Counted from the stretch's first letter, positions 25,452 through 38,156 are shown. The stretch: 64,000 nt of DNA from Lasioglossum baleicum (GCF_051020765.1 NC_134930.1:12896001-12960000), one strand, 5' to 3'. A program made the numbers and translations. Notes: generated from the letters alone by a model not told the origin.

Positions 25452-25690
25452 GGTTGTTTCATACGAAATGTCCGATTTTAGAATGCAAATGTTACAATCT
25501 ACAGGTTTATTCTATGTATGTATATCATTTTCAGGTACAAAGGTAGTTAAGGTCCTATCCTCAAATTGTTTTAAGAGTACAATAATACATCTAAATTAGA
25601 ATTGAAGATAGGGCCCTTAATTAGCTTTGTATCTGAAAATGATATACATAAAACAAACCTGTAGATTGTAAAATTTGCAAATCAAGTTCG
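25452..25690. mobile_element. mariner-like foldback 2, abutting foldback 1
   Basis: Arms at about 25481-25567 and 25593-25684 are imperfect reverse complements of roughly 85-90 bp sharing TTACAATCTACAGGTTT, TATATCATTTTCAG and the CCTATC...CAATT inner end. The stretch before arm 1, GTTGTTTCATACGAAATGTC, is the same terminus found solo at 22834, 28230 and 40455. The element starts where foldback 1 ends. Confidence 0.75.
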
Positions 25691-25885
25691 TATAAAGGTA
25701 AAATAATATATCTTAATTGCAATCAATCAATGCAATTTTTTATATTAGTCGTCAAAGTTGACAAACTATTTACTGCAGGGGTATGTCCATAAGACATTAA
25801 TCTGTGTCAAGTCTTTGTCATTCATACATGAAGGATGTGACGCGCAGGCGAGGATGTAGTTCACCAAAACCCGATCCTACATTCA

Positions 25886-26255
25886 TAAACCGAGGATTTT
25901 ATGCATGACAAAAATAAGTGGCTGTAATCTAAAACAATAGAAAGATTGAAAGTATCAAGTCTTTCAAAAAAGTGCCAGAATATATCCTTTGATAGGATTT
26001 AGTCAAATTTTGATATATTTCAGATCTCCAAAGGCTACTACCACTGAAAATAATATTTTATTTGGTTCCCCTTCTTAAAAATCGTCTCGAAAAATTGTAA
26101 ATTGCACAAACCTCCGTAGTCTACTTGAAAGAGTTGAAGAGTATCGATATACCGCTTTCGACCCACTAAAATTATTAAAGAAAGAAAGAAGTCGCCAAGT
26201 GTCTCCTGTGCCTCGCAACGTATACAGACAATTTTGCATAAAAATCCGCAGTTTA
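25886..26255 (-). mobile_element. hAT-like MITE with enlarged interior
   Basis: The left end TAAACCGAGGATTTTATGCA and right end GCATAAAAATCCGCAGTTTA are family termini in - orientation. At 370 bp it is about 170 bp longer than other copies, suggesting a secondary insertion between roughly 25950 and 26110. The flanking octamers match at only about 4 of 8 positions, so the insertion is old. Confidence 0.7.
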
Positions 26256-28225
26256 TTTATAAATTAAATCCACATCTCAGAAAGTGAATGTATAATTATT
26301 TGAAGTAACCAACAGTAACCAGAAGTTTACCATAAAAAATGTCTGGTTACGTTAACGTTAATTCAACATAAAGGAACAACTGATATTTCTCAAAAAGAAG
26401 AATTTTTACAACTCAATTTGACCGACTGCTCGATCGTAAATAAACAATGCGCCGTCTCCAGCGAAGAATTCAGTAAAGTATGCAGCGGAACACGGTTCCA
26501 GAGTCCCAGTGAATTATAGCATACGGTGGAACACGGGAAAAAGCGTGAACAAGGTGCAAGTCGTTGCACCTTGCGATCGACTTCGCAGGCGTCAAAGTGA
26601 ATTAAGCGTCGACCGGTGTGGATTATCCTTGTAACAGTGGGACGCGTAAGTCGGTGATGAGCCTTTGTCGAAGGAAGACATTCCTGAAAAAGAGGGTAGA
26701 ACGAGGACGGAATAATCGAGACTGGCAAGAAGTCGTGATGAGCGTCGGAGAGAAAGGAGGATCCTACAACGGGTAGAGACCTTTAAGATCGTAGAGCAGA
26801 GGCATATTCTTCGCGTACCTACACACATACACAACAACCATATACATATATACACGATCCGCAAACACATAATCCTATGTTCTTGACCAACCTGCCTAAC
26901 TCAAGGAAGAACGCTCCGATGTTTCACTGAGGTACATGTGTACGATAAGATCGAAAGTGTACGATAGAAGAGCAGTTGTTACGTAATTAAACGTTACATC
27001 TGTGAACCACTTTTGTCACGACGGAGTAATTAACCGCGTAATACTGGATGCAGACGAAAATTACCACTGTGCCACATACAAATTTAGAGATCAGAAAAGA
27101 CTTACAGTTCGATGTCGGTTGATTAATAGACAATAGAAAATTGCATTAATTGCAAGATACAGGGGCTACATAGACATTTATCTTTTTTATAAACAATTTT
27201 TATGAGTTGAAGATAACGCAATAAGATTTTTAGATTTTTTAAATGTTTCTACAAGTTTCGCGTATATTTTACCAACTTTAAAATTAATCTATTGCTTAAA
27301 GTTGCTTAATATTCAAATTAAAATTTTGTTTACCAAATAAGTAAAGAACAATCTTGAAGAAAGAATGAAACTTTAAATCGTGAATCTTCCTGCTGAAAAA
27401 TAGAAAACATTTGAAAATCTGTTCAATAAACATATACAACTATTTCGACTGTTTTCAAATTTTATCCACTATGATTTCAGAAAACCTAAACCTGAATAGA
27501 TTTGTGGATTTTCATGCAAACTAAAAAGCTAGTGTTAAACACCAATAAACCTCATCTTCCATAAATAAAGATTGGTAACACAGTCTTCACGTGATATCAC
27601 CGCTTCCCTAAGACGGCGAAGGATGCGAAGCAGTGAGAACGCGTCTAAGGTATCCAAAGGGGACCGCGAAGCATCATAGACGAACCCGCGATGCCCGAAA
27701 TTTCACGGTAATCTGTAACCGTTAGAAGCGTCCCGTTCGAGCCTAATTTCGCCAACGCGGTTTCTCTTTCTGAGTTTCGCCGGTGCTTTGATGGACGATC
27801 CACGGAGCCTCTCCCATATTTGATAACACGTCGCGGAAGAAAGGAGATGAATTAAGATCGTGCATCCTCGAGCCGTCCTCATTTTAATACTTGCTTTAGT
27901 CTCCGCGCGGCGGACTAATCGCTCGAACGAAACGACGAGGTTCGCTCGCGAGGTTCCTCGCTAATTTATAATAATTAGAGCCGCGTTTCTGCCTTCCCGT
28001 TTCACCGACCCACCTTTGCACACCACCCTCCCTCATCTAATTCTCGTCGGTGAGCTACGCTAACTCGGTGATTATTTGCTTGCTCCGGGATCCCCTGTAA
28101 TTTCGACGAACTGCCTTCACGCACGTAAAGGATCGTACAGTGTTCCCGTGTTCCAGGAGCGATATTCTCAGACTAGCCGAGAGACATCGCCACTGAAATT
28201 TCTGTAGCACGATCAAATTGCTTGA
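26256..28225. other. Non-coding; fragment of the hAT-like MITE at 27127
   Basis: At 27127-27185, TAGACAATAGAAAATTGCAT followed by TTGCAAGATACAGGGGCTAC matches the left part of the family with the GCGGATC segment deleted; its right end is lost. At about 27498, TAGATTTGTGGATTTTCATG resembles another terminus. No exon recognised. Confidence 0.5.
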
Positions 28226-28285
28226 TCAATTGCTAAAATCTGCATTCTAAAATCGGACATCTCATATGCTACAATTTAATATTAG
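28226..28285 (-). mobile_element. Solo mariner-like terminus
   Basis: CTAAAATCGGACATCTCATA at 28247-28266, followed by TGCTACAATTTAATATTAG, is the reverse complement of the terminus found at 25452-25480. The second end is absent. Confidence 0.6.
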
Positions 28286-28546
28286 TTCTGCTAATTAATT
28301 CGTAGACAATTTGTAAGCAAACAAAATACGATCTATTGTCAACAATAATTGCCTTTACTTTCTGTGCAATTACTCATATAAAAGACATAGATTTGAAATT
28401 AGTACTGTTTGATCACAAGGATCGCGAATTAATTTATATGTTTTGATAATTTATTATAACTTACAACTTAGTTCAAACTTGAAGAGAGAGAGATAGAGAG
28501 ATAATTAGAATGAGAAAGCTCGTAGAGACCGAACTACTCTCATCAG

Positions 28547-28728
28547 TAGACAGCGGATCTTTATGCAAAATAAAATGTTTCTATCTGAATTGCAACAAAC
28601 TGGAGTGAAATATAAATTTATTTTCTTTCGTAATATGTTCAATAGGTCAAAAATAATATGTATAACAGTATTTTAAAATTCTTCTAATGTTTTTACTGTT
28701 TTAAATTGTACCTACTCATTTTTGTCAT
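28547..28728 (+). mobile_element. hAT-like MITE, right terminus lost
   Basis: The left end TAGACAGCGGATCTTTATGC at 28547 and the interior up to TTTTTGTCATAA match the family. The final AATGCATAAAATCCGCAGTCTA part is replaced by unrelated sequence after about 28728. The octamer before it, CTCATCAG, would be the expected target duplication. Confidence 0.75.
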
Positions 28729-29353
28729 AATTCGAAATTTTACAACAAAAATCAAAGTCGTATTTGATGACCGAACGATTGCCAACGACGTAACAGCCGG
28801 CGGCAGTACTATCGAGCAAACCATTGACCGAATGCCATTTTTTCTGATGACAACCACGAAGAATCGTGAATTACCTTGGGTGAGCAGTTTCGTCCTGCGG
28901 ATTCTCTCGGTTGGTTCGCGACTGTTCGTTCATCCGCCTTCAGAATTCCCGCGCTCGACCAAGCAGATTTCTGCCGTCAATCAAATTGACCCAGTTCGTG
29001 CGAGCACGCCGCCTATATCGTGCATAATTCCGCCGGTGTCAGGGAAAATTACTCGACACGCGTCGGAACCACCTCCTTCCTTCGTGAAAAGAACACGCGA
29101 CGATTTCTTCTCGACGGAACAGTCCGATTATATCGAGGCACAGTCAACGTAATTAACCTCGTGAACGAATTAACGAAAGGAAGATCGTGTGCTCGATAAT
29201 TATCTGTTGCAACGAACGCGGTTTGCACTTTCCAGAGTTATTACCTTCCAACGAGTTGTCTGCAAACGAAAGGACATCGGTGAGCTGCGGAAGTTCGTGC
29301 AAACTTACGCTTTCATCTTAAAGGAAGTGATGATAAATCGTCCTTCCGCCATT
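28729..29353. other. Non-coding, nothing recognised
   Basis: A 148-codon frame (28706-29152) partly overlaps the preceding MITE, so I do not treat it as a gene. Confidence 0.4.
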
Positions 29354-29723
29354 AGCAGACTTTATGCATTCATGATGTAATCGAGTAGATGACATTTAAC
29401 GCTATAACGGGTTCTAATACATTTAACCTACGATTATTGAGATTGTAAAGATGCATCCATAAGGAATTGTTCAACATACTGCCGTGTCGTCCGCGTATGG
29501 GTGACGGGATTATCTGTCCAGATTTAAAGCGGCTTTTCCTGGAAAATAAAAATTTTCCAAGTTACTTGTAAGAAACTGCAGTCGATTGAAAATGTACTTT
29601 TTCTTTCAATACATTTAAGAAATCAAATGTAACGTAATAGCATTCTCAAAATCTTCTAACGTTTTCACAGTTTTGTGCTTGATCTATCCGTTTTTATTGT
29701 ACACTGGTAAAATCGCCAGTCTA
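29354..29723. mobile_element. Composite of repeat fragments
   Basis: Four pieces follow one another. A damaged - strand hAT-like MITE end lies at 29358-29400 (TTTATGCATTCATGA). The 67-bp dispersed repeat copy 2 is at 29409-29475. A TTAA-family-like GTATGGGTGACGGGATTATC lies near 29500. A + strand hAT-like MITE runs from CAGATTT at 29519 to ATCGCCAGTCTA at 29723. The last piece is near full length (205 bp) but diverged. Confidence 0.6.
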
Positions 29724-30202
29724 CTTATCGTTTCAGTACATAATTGGATTATCTCGCGGAATAAATTGATAACAATTGAGGAGTGGCAGCAACGAACACG
29801 TTCCGTTCGACGAAGTAAAACGGAGTCGTTCGGCGTGATTCGAAAAGTGCCGCGCCACGGAAGGCTGAATTGAATCTAGTATGATCCAGCACGCCTCGCA
29901 TAATCGATGCAAAGAGTGAGGAACGTCACAAAAAGAATTGGCAGCCGCTCACGCGACGGACCTTTAAGTAATTCCACAAAAAAAAACTCGCGTGTTCTAG
30001 AAGCTCGATCAGTGGGAACGACATTTCACGCGCGACGACCTAATACCCCGTAAATCTTGGCCTCGCTGTTCGAATTAGAGGCTTTGGCACGCGATATCCG
30101 TTCGATGCCATTTATCCCGACGTTGAACGATATCGGATATCCCGTGGACAGGCGTAGATCATCGGCAAAAATCTGCACACAAAGAAATTGACTATTTGCA
30201 AA
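29724..30202. other. Non-coding, nothing recognised
   Basis: No exon, RNA gene or repeat end recognised. Confidence 0.4.
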
Positions 30203-30670
30203 TACAGTAGTGCTCGGTTAAAAGGCATAGCTAGTCAAATGTGGCCTCAAACCAAATTGATCTTTTTTCGTATCACTCGATAAGGCTCCCAAAGAAAGCT
30301 CTATGTGACAAATTTAAAGTCGGTACTCTTACCACAGAAGTAGTCATAGAGTGAGTTCTGTTCTGCTTCATGAAAAAATTACAAAAAAATTCATGAACAT
30401 TCTGCCTGATAGCACACATGACTGGGAATTTTTTCCGAATTTTTGGCTATGAAACCGATTTTTGAAAAATCTCGAAAGCTTAAAATTTCTGGTTTTAAAT
30501 TGAAATTGTATCTACTATCCTCTTTACATCAGTATTGATTCTCTATCTTTATCCACTGAGATATAGCTCCGCCAAGCTCAAGGCACTGAGAATTGAATTG
30601 TGGAAGAAGACTAGGGCTAACTCGTGTTTTAACCGTGCAGATTTTAGTTAAATTATGCCGAGCACTAGTA
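30203..30670. mobile_element. pogo/Tc1-like non-autonomous element
   Basis: TA (30203-30204) and TA (30669-30670) bracket 464 bp whose ends are CAGTAGTGCTCGGTTAAAAG and, in reverse complement, CTAGTGCTCGGCATAATTTA. The shared TAGTGCTCGG and TA flanks fit the Tc1/mariner superfamily; CAGTA-type ends with CTCGGTTAA are reminiscent of pogo elements. No transposase frame remains. Confidence 0.65.
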
Positions 30671-31263
30671 TATTCGCGAAGCGAATATGACGAAATGTGA
30701 CAAATGGTGTATAAGAGGAACGCAAAACGCTGCGTCCAGACGCGCTTGGGAGATCCCACCTCTAGATCTTTCTTGGCTCCTCGTCGGGGGACGTCGCGCC
30801 AGGACGACCAATGAACGTCCCGCAGTGAGGGCACAAGTGTCCAGACAAATTAAGTGTTGCCCCGACAACGGGCCAGAAACACGCGTCGACACTAGAATTA
30901 CATCCACCGATACCGATCTACATCGGATTTGAATAATGCACCCGTGGTTTGCTCCTGGGTCGGGACTAACCAGCCCCAGGGGCGGCCACTCTTCCGTAAA
31001 AACGCAGCCTGTGAAACAGAAAATCTATGAATTTTCACACCAAGAGGCGTTTATAGGGATTAATCAGAATTCGCCATGAAGAGAACACTTCCCACTTGTG
31101 TGTACAAATTGAGGATACGTTAAGATGCTTAATCTCTCAGATTGATGCCACGGGTTGTATCCGTGATACATTTCCGCTGTTCCGCGGGCCGCCATGAAAT
31201 TATTCAAATCCACGAGGATAGGAGATCGTAGATAGGGATTAAAGATCACCGATGAGGCCGTAG
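30671..31263. other. Non-coding, nothing recognised
   Basis: A GC-rich inverted pair around CTCCTGGG and CCCCAGGG lies near 30950-30985. Overlapping short frames have no support. Confidence 0.4.
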
Positions 31264-31479
31264 ATGGGAATCGGAACGCGGTTCGAATGGTTCGCGCTAA
31301 TGATCTTTCTCGCGGCGGGTACAGGAAACGTGGCTGGTGAGAGATTTCAAAGTTCATTGCCACGGCGTGGCATCGTTAGTCCTCGGTCAACCTTCACGGA
31401 TTTAAAAGACGGTACATCACGCAGCAGCGGCCGCACATCCGCCACGTTTGTCATATCTTTATTATTGCTCTCGCTTTAA
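31264..31479 (+). CDS. Hypothetical small secreted or GPI-anchored peptide, or signal-peptide exon
   Basis: Unidentified 71-codon frame. Residues about 9-24 form a hydrophobic segment (WFALMIFLAAGTGNVA) preceded by one Arg, as in a signal peptide. Residues 25-58 are polar and rich in Ser, Arg and Thr. The last 13 residues (SATFVISLLLLSL) are hydrophobic and end at the stop, the layout of a GPI-attachment signal. A TAG stop directly precedes the ATG, so the start is bounded. Alternatively, the GTGAGA at 31337 after codon 24 could be a 5' splice site, making 31264-31336 a phase-1 signal-peptide exon. Start context is weak and no homologue is recognised. Function unknown; the open frame could be chance. 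Confidence 0.3.
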   Translation: MGIGTRFEWFALMIFLAAGTGNVAGERFQSSLPRRGIVSPRSTFTDLKDGTSRSSGRTSATFVISLLLLSL

Positions 31480-33488
31480 TGCGCTTCCGTGCCGCGTTGC
31501 GGTTTCGACGCAATTCGAATTCATTTCCCTCCTCTTTCTTCCCCCACTTCTATTCTCTCGGGAAAGCGGGGTCTCGTCGAGCGAAATTTTTAAAACAAAA
31601 ATTCCGGAGATAACGCTCGCGGGACTGGTCGAGTAACTTTCGTAAATGTGATAGAAGTAATTAGATTGAAAAATTTGATGATTATCCGACTAATCTCGCG
31701 CGACTCTTCATCGTCGAAAGAAGTTCTTCGATGTTCAATATACGTGTTCTACCGAGCTTCGTTTAGTTTACTAATTCAATCCGTTGTGTCCTGAATATAC
31801 TTATAAGACGGATGTTCTTAGATTTCTCTTTAATGAAGCTAAATTAATTCTTTCATTAGAATTTCTGGCGCACGTCAATCTTTTATTTTACACGGTAAAA
31901 TTTTAATTGAAGACGGCATGCATATTGAAATCGTTGGCATGAACGTGTAAAGAAAAATTATAGAAAGTTCAGTGTTATACAATTAAAAAAGCCCGATCAC
32001 TAGGATTTTTGAAACTACGCTATAATAGTTTTGATAGGAACAAAACCTTTATACTATTTATATTCATGAATACTCTAATTGTCGTAAAAAGTATATTTAT
32101 AATAGGTCTCATTTGAACAATCTTTGTAATGATTGGAGAATGTAGTTGTCAATAAAAGAAGTCGAAAAAATTAATGCATTCAAACGTGGAAATATCATTT
32201 CAAACAGGAGCCGTGGAACTTTGTTATAAATGTTTAAAGATGGTGAAAATTGCAGTTTTTCTCGATTTTTGACCTTTACATCTACATCTACATCTTTCTT
32301 AATTGTATACATATATTAATTAATTTTGTCGTAAAGAGAATACAAGTTTTGAGTGCAAAACTTCCGGCCCCAGATTACATCGACGAACCAAAGAAGAAGA
32401 ACCCGATTCGCAAGATCCGCGGTAGCGAACGTGTCGGCTAAATAAAATCGAATTCCCAGGCGGCAACCTGTGCGGCCTTCACGCGATCGTGACGGTGTAA
32501 AGAGTTTGGGAGTTAGTCGGTCATGGGGTGAAAAAGAAACGGAAGAAAAATGTTGTACGCGAAGGAAGGAAGCAAGGAAGGAAGGAAGGTGGGAAGGAAG
32601 GAAGAAGAAGAAGAAGAAGAAAAGGAGATCGTCGAAAGACGTGGGGAGTTTGACGAGGGGAAACGAGAAAGAGGGGCCCGGGCCGTAACATTACAGAGGA
32701 GCCTGCTGAGTGAGATATTACCGCCGTCATAACCTCTAATAACTACACAGAGCCCTTTATAACGCCTCCCAGTGCCTCATTGTACCCACGGTGGTAGGCT
32801 TCCCTTGTTTCGTACATAATGTAAGTAAGGCCACGGCCAGACCTGTACTTGAAGATGGTGCCTATTACATGCCGTATGTACTCGCCACCATCGAAAGTTG
32901 GCTAAGACGATCGAAATGGGAAGTAGAGCGGCAGCCGGCTCCATTCGAGCACTCGGATATGTCGGACGTACGTGTGCGGTTTCTCTGTTTACTTTCTTTG
33001 GCTTGGCCGCCTTGCCTCTTCCCTGTTATAACCAGGAACTCGCGGCTTTAGAAACTGTATGCGAAATAATGACACCGCTCGCAGGCTACCTGGAATACCT
33101 GTTCGATTCTAGAACCTGAACGCGGTGCTAGATGCCGGCCAGATCTGAGTAATCTTATGTTAGCAAACTCCGATGCATTGCGATTAGTACAGTCAGCAGT
33201 AAGCACGGAATAAGTTGGTCATCGAATCCGAACAACATTTGGCCTCGTCCAGTTCCTTTCGCGTCACTCGTAAGATACAGTCAACTCACCTAATTTGTCC
33301 TGCGTCATAAGAAACTCAGAATTAGCACAAATCAGATTGACTGCGTTATAAGGAACTCGGAAGTAAGTACATATAAATCAGGTTAGAAGAAGAGAAAAAA
33401 TTCCCCAGTCGACTATCAGACACAGCAATTCAATAAAAATGTATCTTTCTTTCTAATCATTTTCAAAAGTCAAAAGCAATGGAATAAT
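31480..33488. other. Non-coding, with purine microsatellite
   Basis: GGAA and GAA repeats lie at 32561-32625 inside a purine-rich stretch (32520-32680). A small palindrome with CAGTCAA and TTGACTG ends lies at about 33279-33345, next to TA. No exon recognised. Confidence 0.5.
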
Positions 33489-33693
33489 TAGATTGCGGAT
33501 CTTTATGTAAAATAAAAATTGTTTGCATCAATTACAAGCTACGGGGACCGAGTAGAAAATTGTTATTCTTTTAATTGATTTTAATAAGCTGAAACTGATG
33601 CATTGCTGTTTTTAAATATTTTTTATCTGTCTCCTGCTTTAAATTTCATCTCTATACTCGTTGTTGTTGTAAGTGCATAAAATCCGCAGTCTA
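33489..33693 (+). mobile_element. hAT-like MITE, full length
   Basis: 205 bp with ends TAGATTGCGGATCTTTATGT and GCATAAAATCCGCAGTCTA. Flanking octamers GGAATAAT and GCGACAAT agree at 5 of 8 positions, a decayed target duplication. The interior TTTGCATCAATTACAAGCTA recurs in other plus copies. Confidence 0.85.
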
Positions 33694-36600
33694 GCGACAA
33701 TAATCAGAAATTCTTCTGTCTCCACAAATTGAATATCGAGAACAATGGAATCAGGTGGAAGGGTTAAATAATAAAAACGTGGTAAAATGGCGGAAAGGAA
33801 CCGGAGTAGAGAAAGCCGGGGTCGAGACAGGAGTATCTCCTCGCGTTGCTGATTAATTATCCATAATTCTAATTCCCTCTAAACGTCAGCGGAACGTGTG
33901 AGCGAATTCGTTTCTTCGTGCTATCCGGCGCATCTCACTCGGAACGAGCAACAGAACTTCGCGGAAATGAACACTCGGGAGTATCAGTTTCACAGCGTCG
34001 GGCATGGCGAATGACGTAAAATGGATAAACGCTCGTGACGTTGCAGGATGCGCCGCGCTGCGAAAGTAGCTCTCCTCCGAAAGTAAAACGGGAAAATAGA
34101 ATAATGTAATACGAGAAACACAGAAGGGGAAAATGTTGCGGCGAACATATCCTGGTATTCTATCAACCGGTAGGATGTGCACCTGTGCCATCGGCTTTGC
34201 AAAATCGCGGATTAAACGGAACTGCTCGCTATCACGAATCACATCGGAAATATATTCACATAACCATTACTAAATTGAGTTTAAAATTCTGGAAAATGTT
34301 TCAAGAAAGAGTTACTTACCTGCTCAGTTTGGTCCAACCATATTAACATTCATGCAACACACTATTTACAACAATTATGAAATCGAATTCTACAATAGCG
34401 CGCTTCAAAGAACTATTTACATGCTAGATTAGTTTACAGCACAACTGCTTATAACCTGAAAACGGCAGTGCCATCTGTCGTACGGTACGTTCCTTAGAAC
34501 TTCAGATAACATGCCTCGTTCCAAGATTACATTGCTTACAAGATCATATTTTATATTGCTCTCCACCATTTTGAGTTATCTTGCATATCCTATAGCTATG
34601 CCGATCTATAAGTATTTGTGGTCTAAGCTTTGTTCCAAAATTGCATCGTCATCGTCTACCATTTATATAGTTAGTTGCCTTATTGTTAGACCGTATATCT
34701 ATGGTTGTAAGAAAAAACGCCGCATGTCATAATTTCAAAAAATTTGAGTTTACAGTATAGGATTTACGTATTTACTAGTGATGGCTTGCAAAATCGCTAA
34801 CCGTGACTTATCTTTATCACAGTGATCGCAGGACCACGATCACGATCGTCATTTTAACTTCATTCACACCGTGATCGTGATTTTTTAATCCAGAGTGAAT
34901 TTGCTCACTGTCATCCTAATTCTCACTGACTGTATTCATTATTCCTCATTGTTCCTCATTATTCCATTACTTTATGCGATGTAACTCGCAATTTTGTTTT
35001 GATATTGTTAATAGAAAACATAGGTTATATCATATATAATGAGGAAGTTCTGAGGAAGTATCTGAGCATATTTGAAGTACCGTTTTGCTTTGTAAAAATG
35101 TTCTCCGCGTATACGTTTTGTTATAAACATTGCAAGACTGAATTTACATGGATTTCTTACAATTCTTATAACAATATGTCCATATCAAAGAAATGTATTG
35201 GCTGAACCCTCACTCAGGGGACCAAAAATTTTCAACTTTTCTGAAAAAAGATAATACTTTACGTTCAAATTCGAGGAATCCAAGTTTCAGTCATACACGA
35301 CTAAAGTTGTTCGATTTCAAGCATATTTGACAGGTTAAAACGCTGCCATATCGGTGTCCAGACATGGGAGCGGCTATATGTAGTGACAGGATCCTGGATT
35401 CCTCGTAGTAGAATTTAAAGTTTTACAAATTTGTATAATATTATACATCCAGAAAAGTTACAGCAATAATGAAAGTATTAAAAATCCAGCGAGTCTTGTT
35501 CCTGATGACTTACCTGATATAATTTAGTAGGGTTGACTATCAACGACCACCGCTGCAGATAACGTACGGCCGCGTATGCAGTGCGATATCGTAAAATTCA
35601 ATTTTTTATTATTTATGGGTAAGGTTAGTATTTATGGGTAATGACGGGACACTTTCCGCGGGCCACAGAGTTGCTAATTATTTACGGATAATTTATTGGT
35701 CGAACAGGGATTTTTTCGACGACTCGCGGTTGTATGGTGTTGAATGAGCTACACGCGATGTCCCATCGCCGTTTCCACCCCATCGCGCATCCTTTGCAGG
35801 AGAAAACGCTCGAGGCAGCGAGAGACGGGAAGATCTACTTTGTTTCCTTTGCCAGTACACACCGGCTCCGTGCCGCTGAAATTGATATTCCTGGATATCG
35901 TGTGCGTATGATGCACGGACGGTTACATACAAATACACGATACGTCGTAGATTATCACGGGCACGTCGTGTCGCGTGTTCCCGTACATTTTGTTGCGCGT
36001 GTTTTAATTTCGCAGAGAGCTGCCAGCTTCGCCGCTTCCGATCCCTGAGAGATATGTAAATTCGATTCTCGCTCGGATCACGGCTGAACGCTCTGATCTT
36101 CGAAAATTGAACCGCCAAATTGTTGTTCGCCTTTCGAGTAAATTATCGACAACCAATTTGCTCTTTTAGCGACCAACTTGTAGTTGATGTTGCATGTATC
36201 CTGAAAAAGTCGCCGCTCTCATCGAAGACAAGAAGTAAGTCATTTCATGTTGCTTCAGTGTGGACATAGCTTAAGGTACATTGTGCTGTTAACATGGAAC
36301 GATCACGTCTTCGTCTTATGATTTTCAGTGTGGCGGGGGTGATTCTGTATCAGAAAAATGATCGAAAATATGTAACAAATATTTTTCTGTGTAGAAAAAT
36401 ATAGAAGAATTAAGTTACCGTACTTCTTCTCGAAATAAGAATTTTTACAAATTTCAATTTAGTTTCAGATCTTACAGAAACATGTTTCAACCATGCGTCT
36501 AGCCCGTGGCAGTCACGCAATGTCGGAGCCTCGCTCATCTCACGTTCACCTAAGTCATATAGTTTCGTAGACGTTTTGCACTTCGTTTCTTCAGAGCATC

Positions 36601-37650
36601 CAACAAAATAAGATTCAGTATATTTTATTGCTTCTTTCAGCCTACAATGATTCGCCCAAAACAAGTTCTAGGAAAAGCATAGGCGCCGCGCCGCTGAAAC
36701 GAATTTCCCAGTGGATCAGATAAGTTCTGAGTTGGGTTGGCTGGGGTTTAATGAATTTTTGAACATATTATTTGAATAATTAATACCTTCTTGAGGAATA
36801 ACGAATATCGGTTAAAACCACTCGAAGATTACCCGGTAGAGTGTCCTTAACGAGCGCGAAGGTCAAGGTCACGGGTGCTGCCTGCCTCAAAAGTGAACAT
36901 TGACGAAATCTGTGTCAATGGTGGTCGATATTGACGCCGGTCGACGTAACGTCGAACTCAGAAGCTTATCTTAGCCTGTGCAGCGGCCTTATGGGTGTAA
37001 TGATGTTATTTTCTTGTAGCAGTAAGTCTGCCGTGGTGCAAAAAGGAGGCCTCCACGGCAGTTACATGTCTGTACCACTTCGCATACCTAACTCCTTCGA
37101 CTTTAACCCCCTGTGTGTGTACCCGGGGCCCCGGTACGCATTCCGTATTCTCCGGCGTGCCGTTACCGTAGTTACACACCTGGACGCCATTTGTAAACGG
37201 GCTTTTCCTTTTATTTTTGCGTGGGTAGGCTAGATCGAAGCCACCGTGGAATCCTCCTCAAGGTAAGCCGACGACGAGCCGGCTGTGCTGGCCACGAGAA
37301 CCCACCCCTCTTCCCTCCACGAACCTCATCCAGTTCGCCAGGGCTCGTTATTACGTCGCTCGGTTTGCGTAGCCTGGTTTTTTCGACCCGCTGAAGGAGC
37401 CGATAATTAAAGACAGCCTGGAATGCCGTGCACAAAGGGGACAGCCAACGATCTGCGCCGCGCAGGGCTTGTCGGGTGTGAAGAATACGTTAAGCCCCTT
37501 GCACTTTCGTGGAAGCTTCGGTGATAGATACCGTGGTCACATATCCTTCATTTAACCCTCATTATTCGTCCCGCGTGACACATTTTTCAAATGATTCTGG
37601 CATTCGTAGAACGATTGATCTGTACATTTTTAACATCTGATATATATGTG
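33694..37650. other. Non-coding, with scattered weak signals
   Basis: A - strand CAG|GTAAGTAAC donor-like site is centred on 34317, with a second CAG|GTAAGT on the - strand near 35514; neither is joined to a supported exon. TAGTGATGGCTTGCAAAATC at 34783 resembles a hAT terminus without partner. At 35271-35402, CGAGGAATCC and GGATTCCTCG bracket a segment related to the 10-kb foldback (TTTGACAGGT, GCTGCCATA). A + strand CAAG|GTAAGC lies at 37261. No gene is called. Confidence 0.4.
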
Positions 37651-38156
37651 TACAGGGTGAATCAATCAGGACTATTATCTAAAATAACTTGGTATCCATT
37701 GGTTGTTTAAAAATATATTTTAATGAATTATGTAGCATTTTAAGGGAATCCTCGAGCGAGTGTAATTAAAATTTTTCATTTCTCATTGTTTCCGAGATAT
37801 AAAGCTGACCTATTGACTTTTCAAAAGTGTTTTCAAGGTCAATTCAAGGTTATCATAATATAGGTCGCTGAATTCGTCCTTCGACTTTCAAAAAAACTCA
37901 AAGTCGCCTTGATATCTTGATAGAAATGAAATATCAAAACATTAGATTTTGCTTATTCGATTCGTGCATAAAAAAATATATGTTTCTACCTAAAAAAAAA
38001 TGGAGGTGACCTTGAAATCTCTGAAACTCTTTCACCTAAAACAACTGTTATTGCCATATTATAGTTCTATTTATACTGACAAACTTTGGTTGATAAAGTT
38101 TTTCATATTTTCAAAAACAGATAATGATGCGGTAATATTTAGTGGACCATCCTGTA
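37651..38156. mobile_element. Possible TA-flanked element with CAGG ends
   Basis: TA at 37651-37652 and 38155-38156 bracket 502 bp starting CAGGGTGAATC and ending GGACCATCCTG. Only the outer 7 or so bases are inverted (CAGGGTG and CAGGATG), so the pairing is tentative. The 38000-38206 frame inside is AT-rich and unsupported. Confidence 0.4.

Noticed and set aside
34317..35520. Two - strand CAG|GTAAGT sites
   Set aside because: Upstream sequence on the - strand is not pyrimidine-rich and no open exon precedes either site, so neither is a ratchet point nor a supported donor.
37261..37266. CAAG|GTAAGC donor with a pyrimidine tract and TAG about 34 nt upstream (possible microexon)
   Set aside because: The 34-nt interval has no coding logic and the upstream AG is weak. 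Single motif pairs like this arise by chance in 64 kb.
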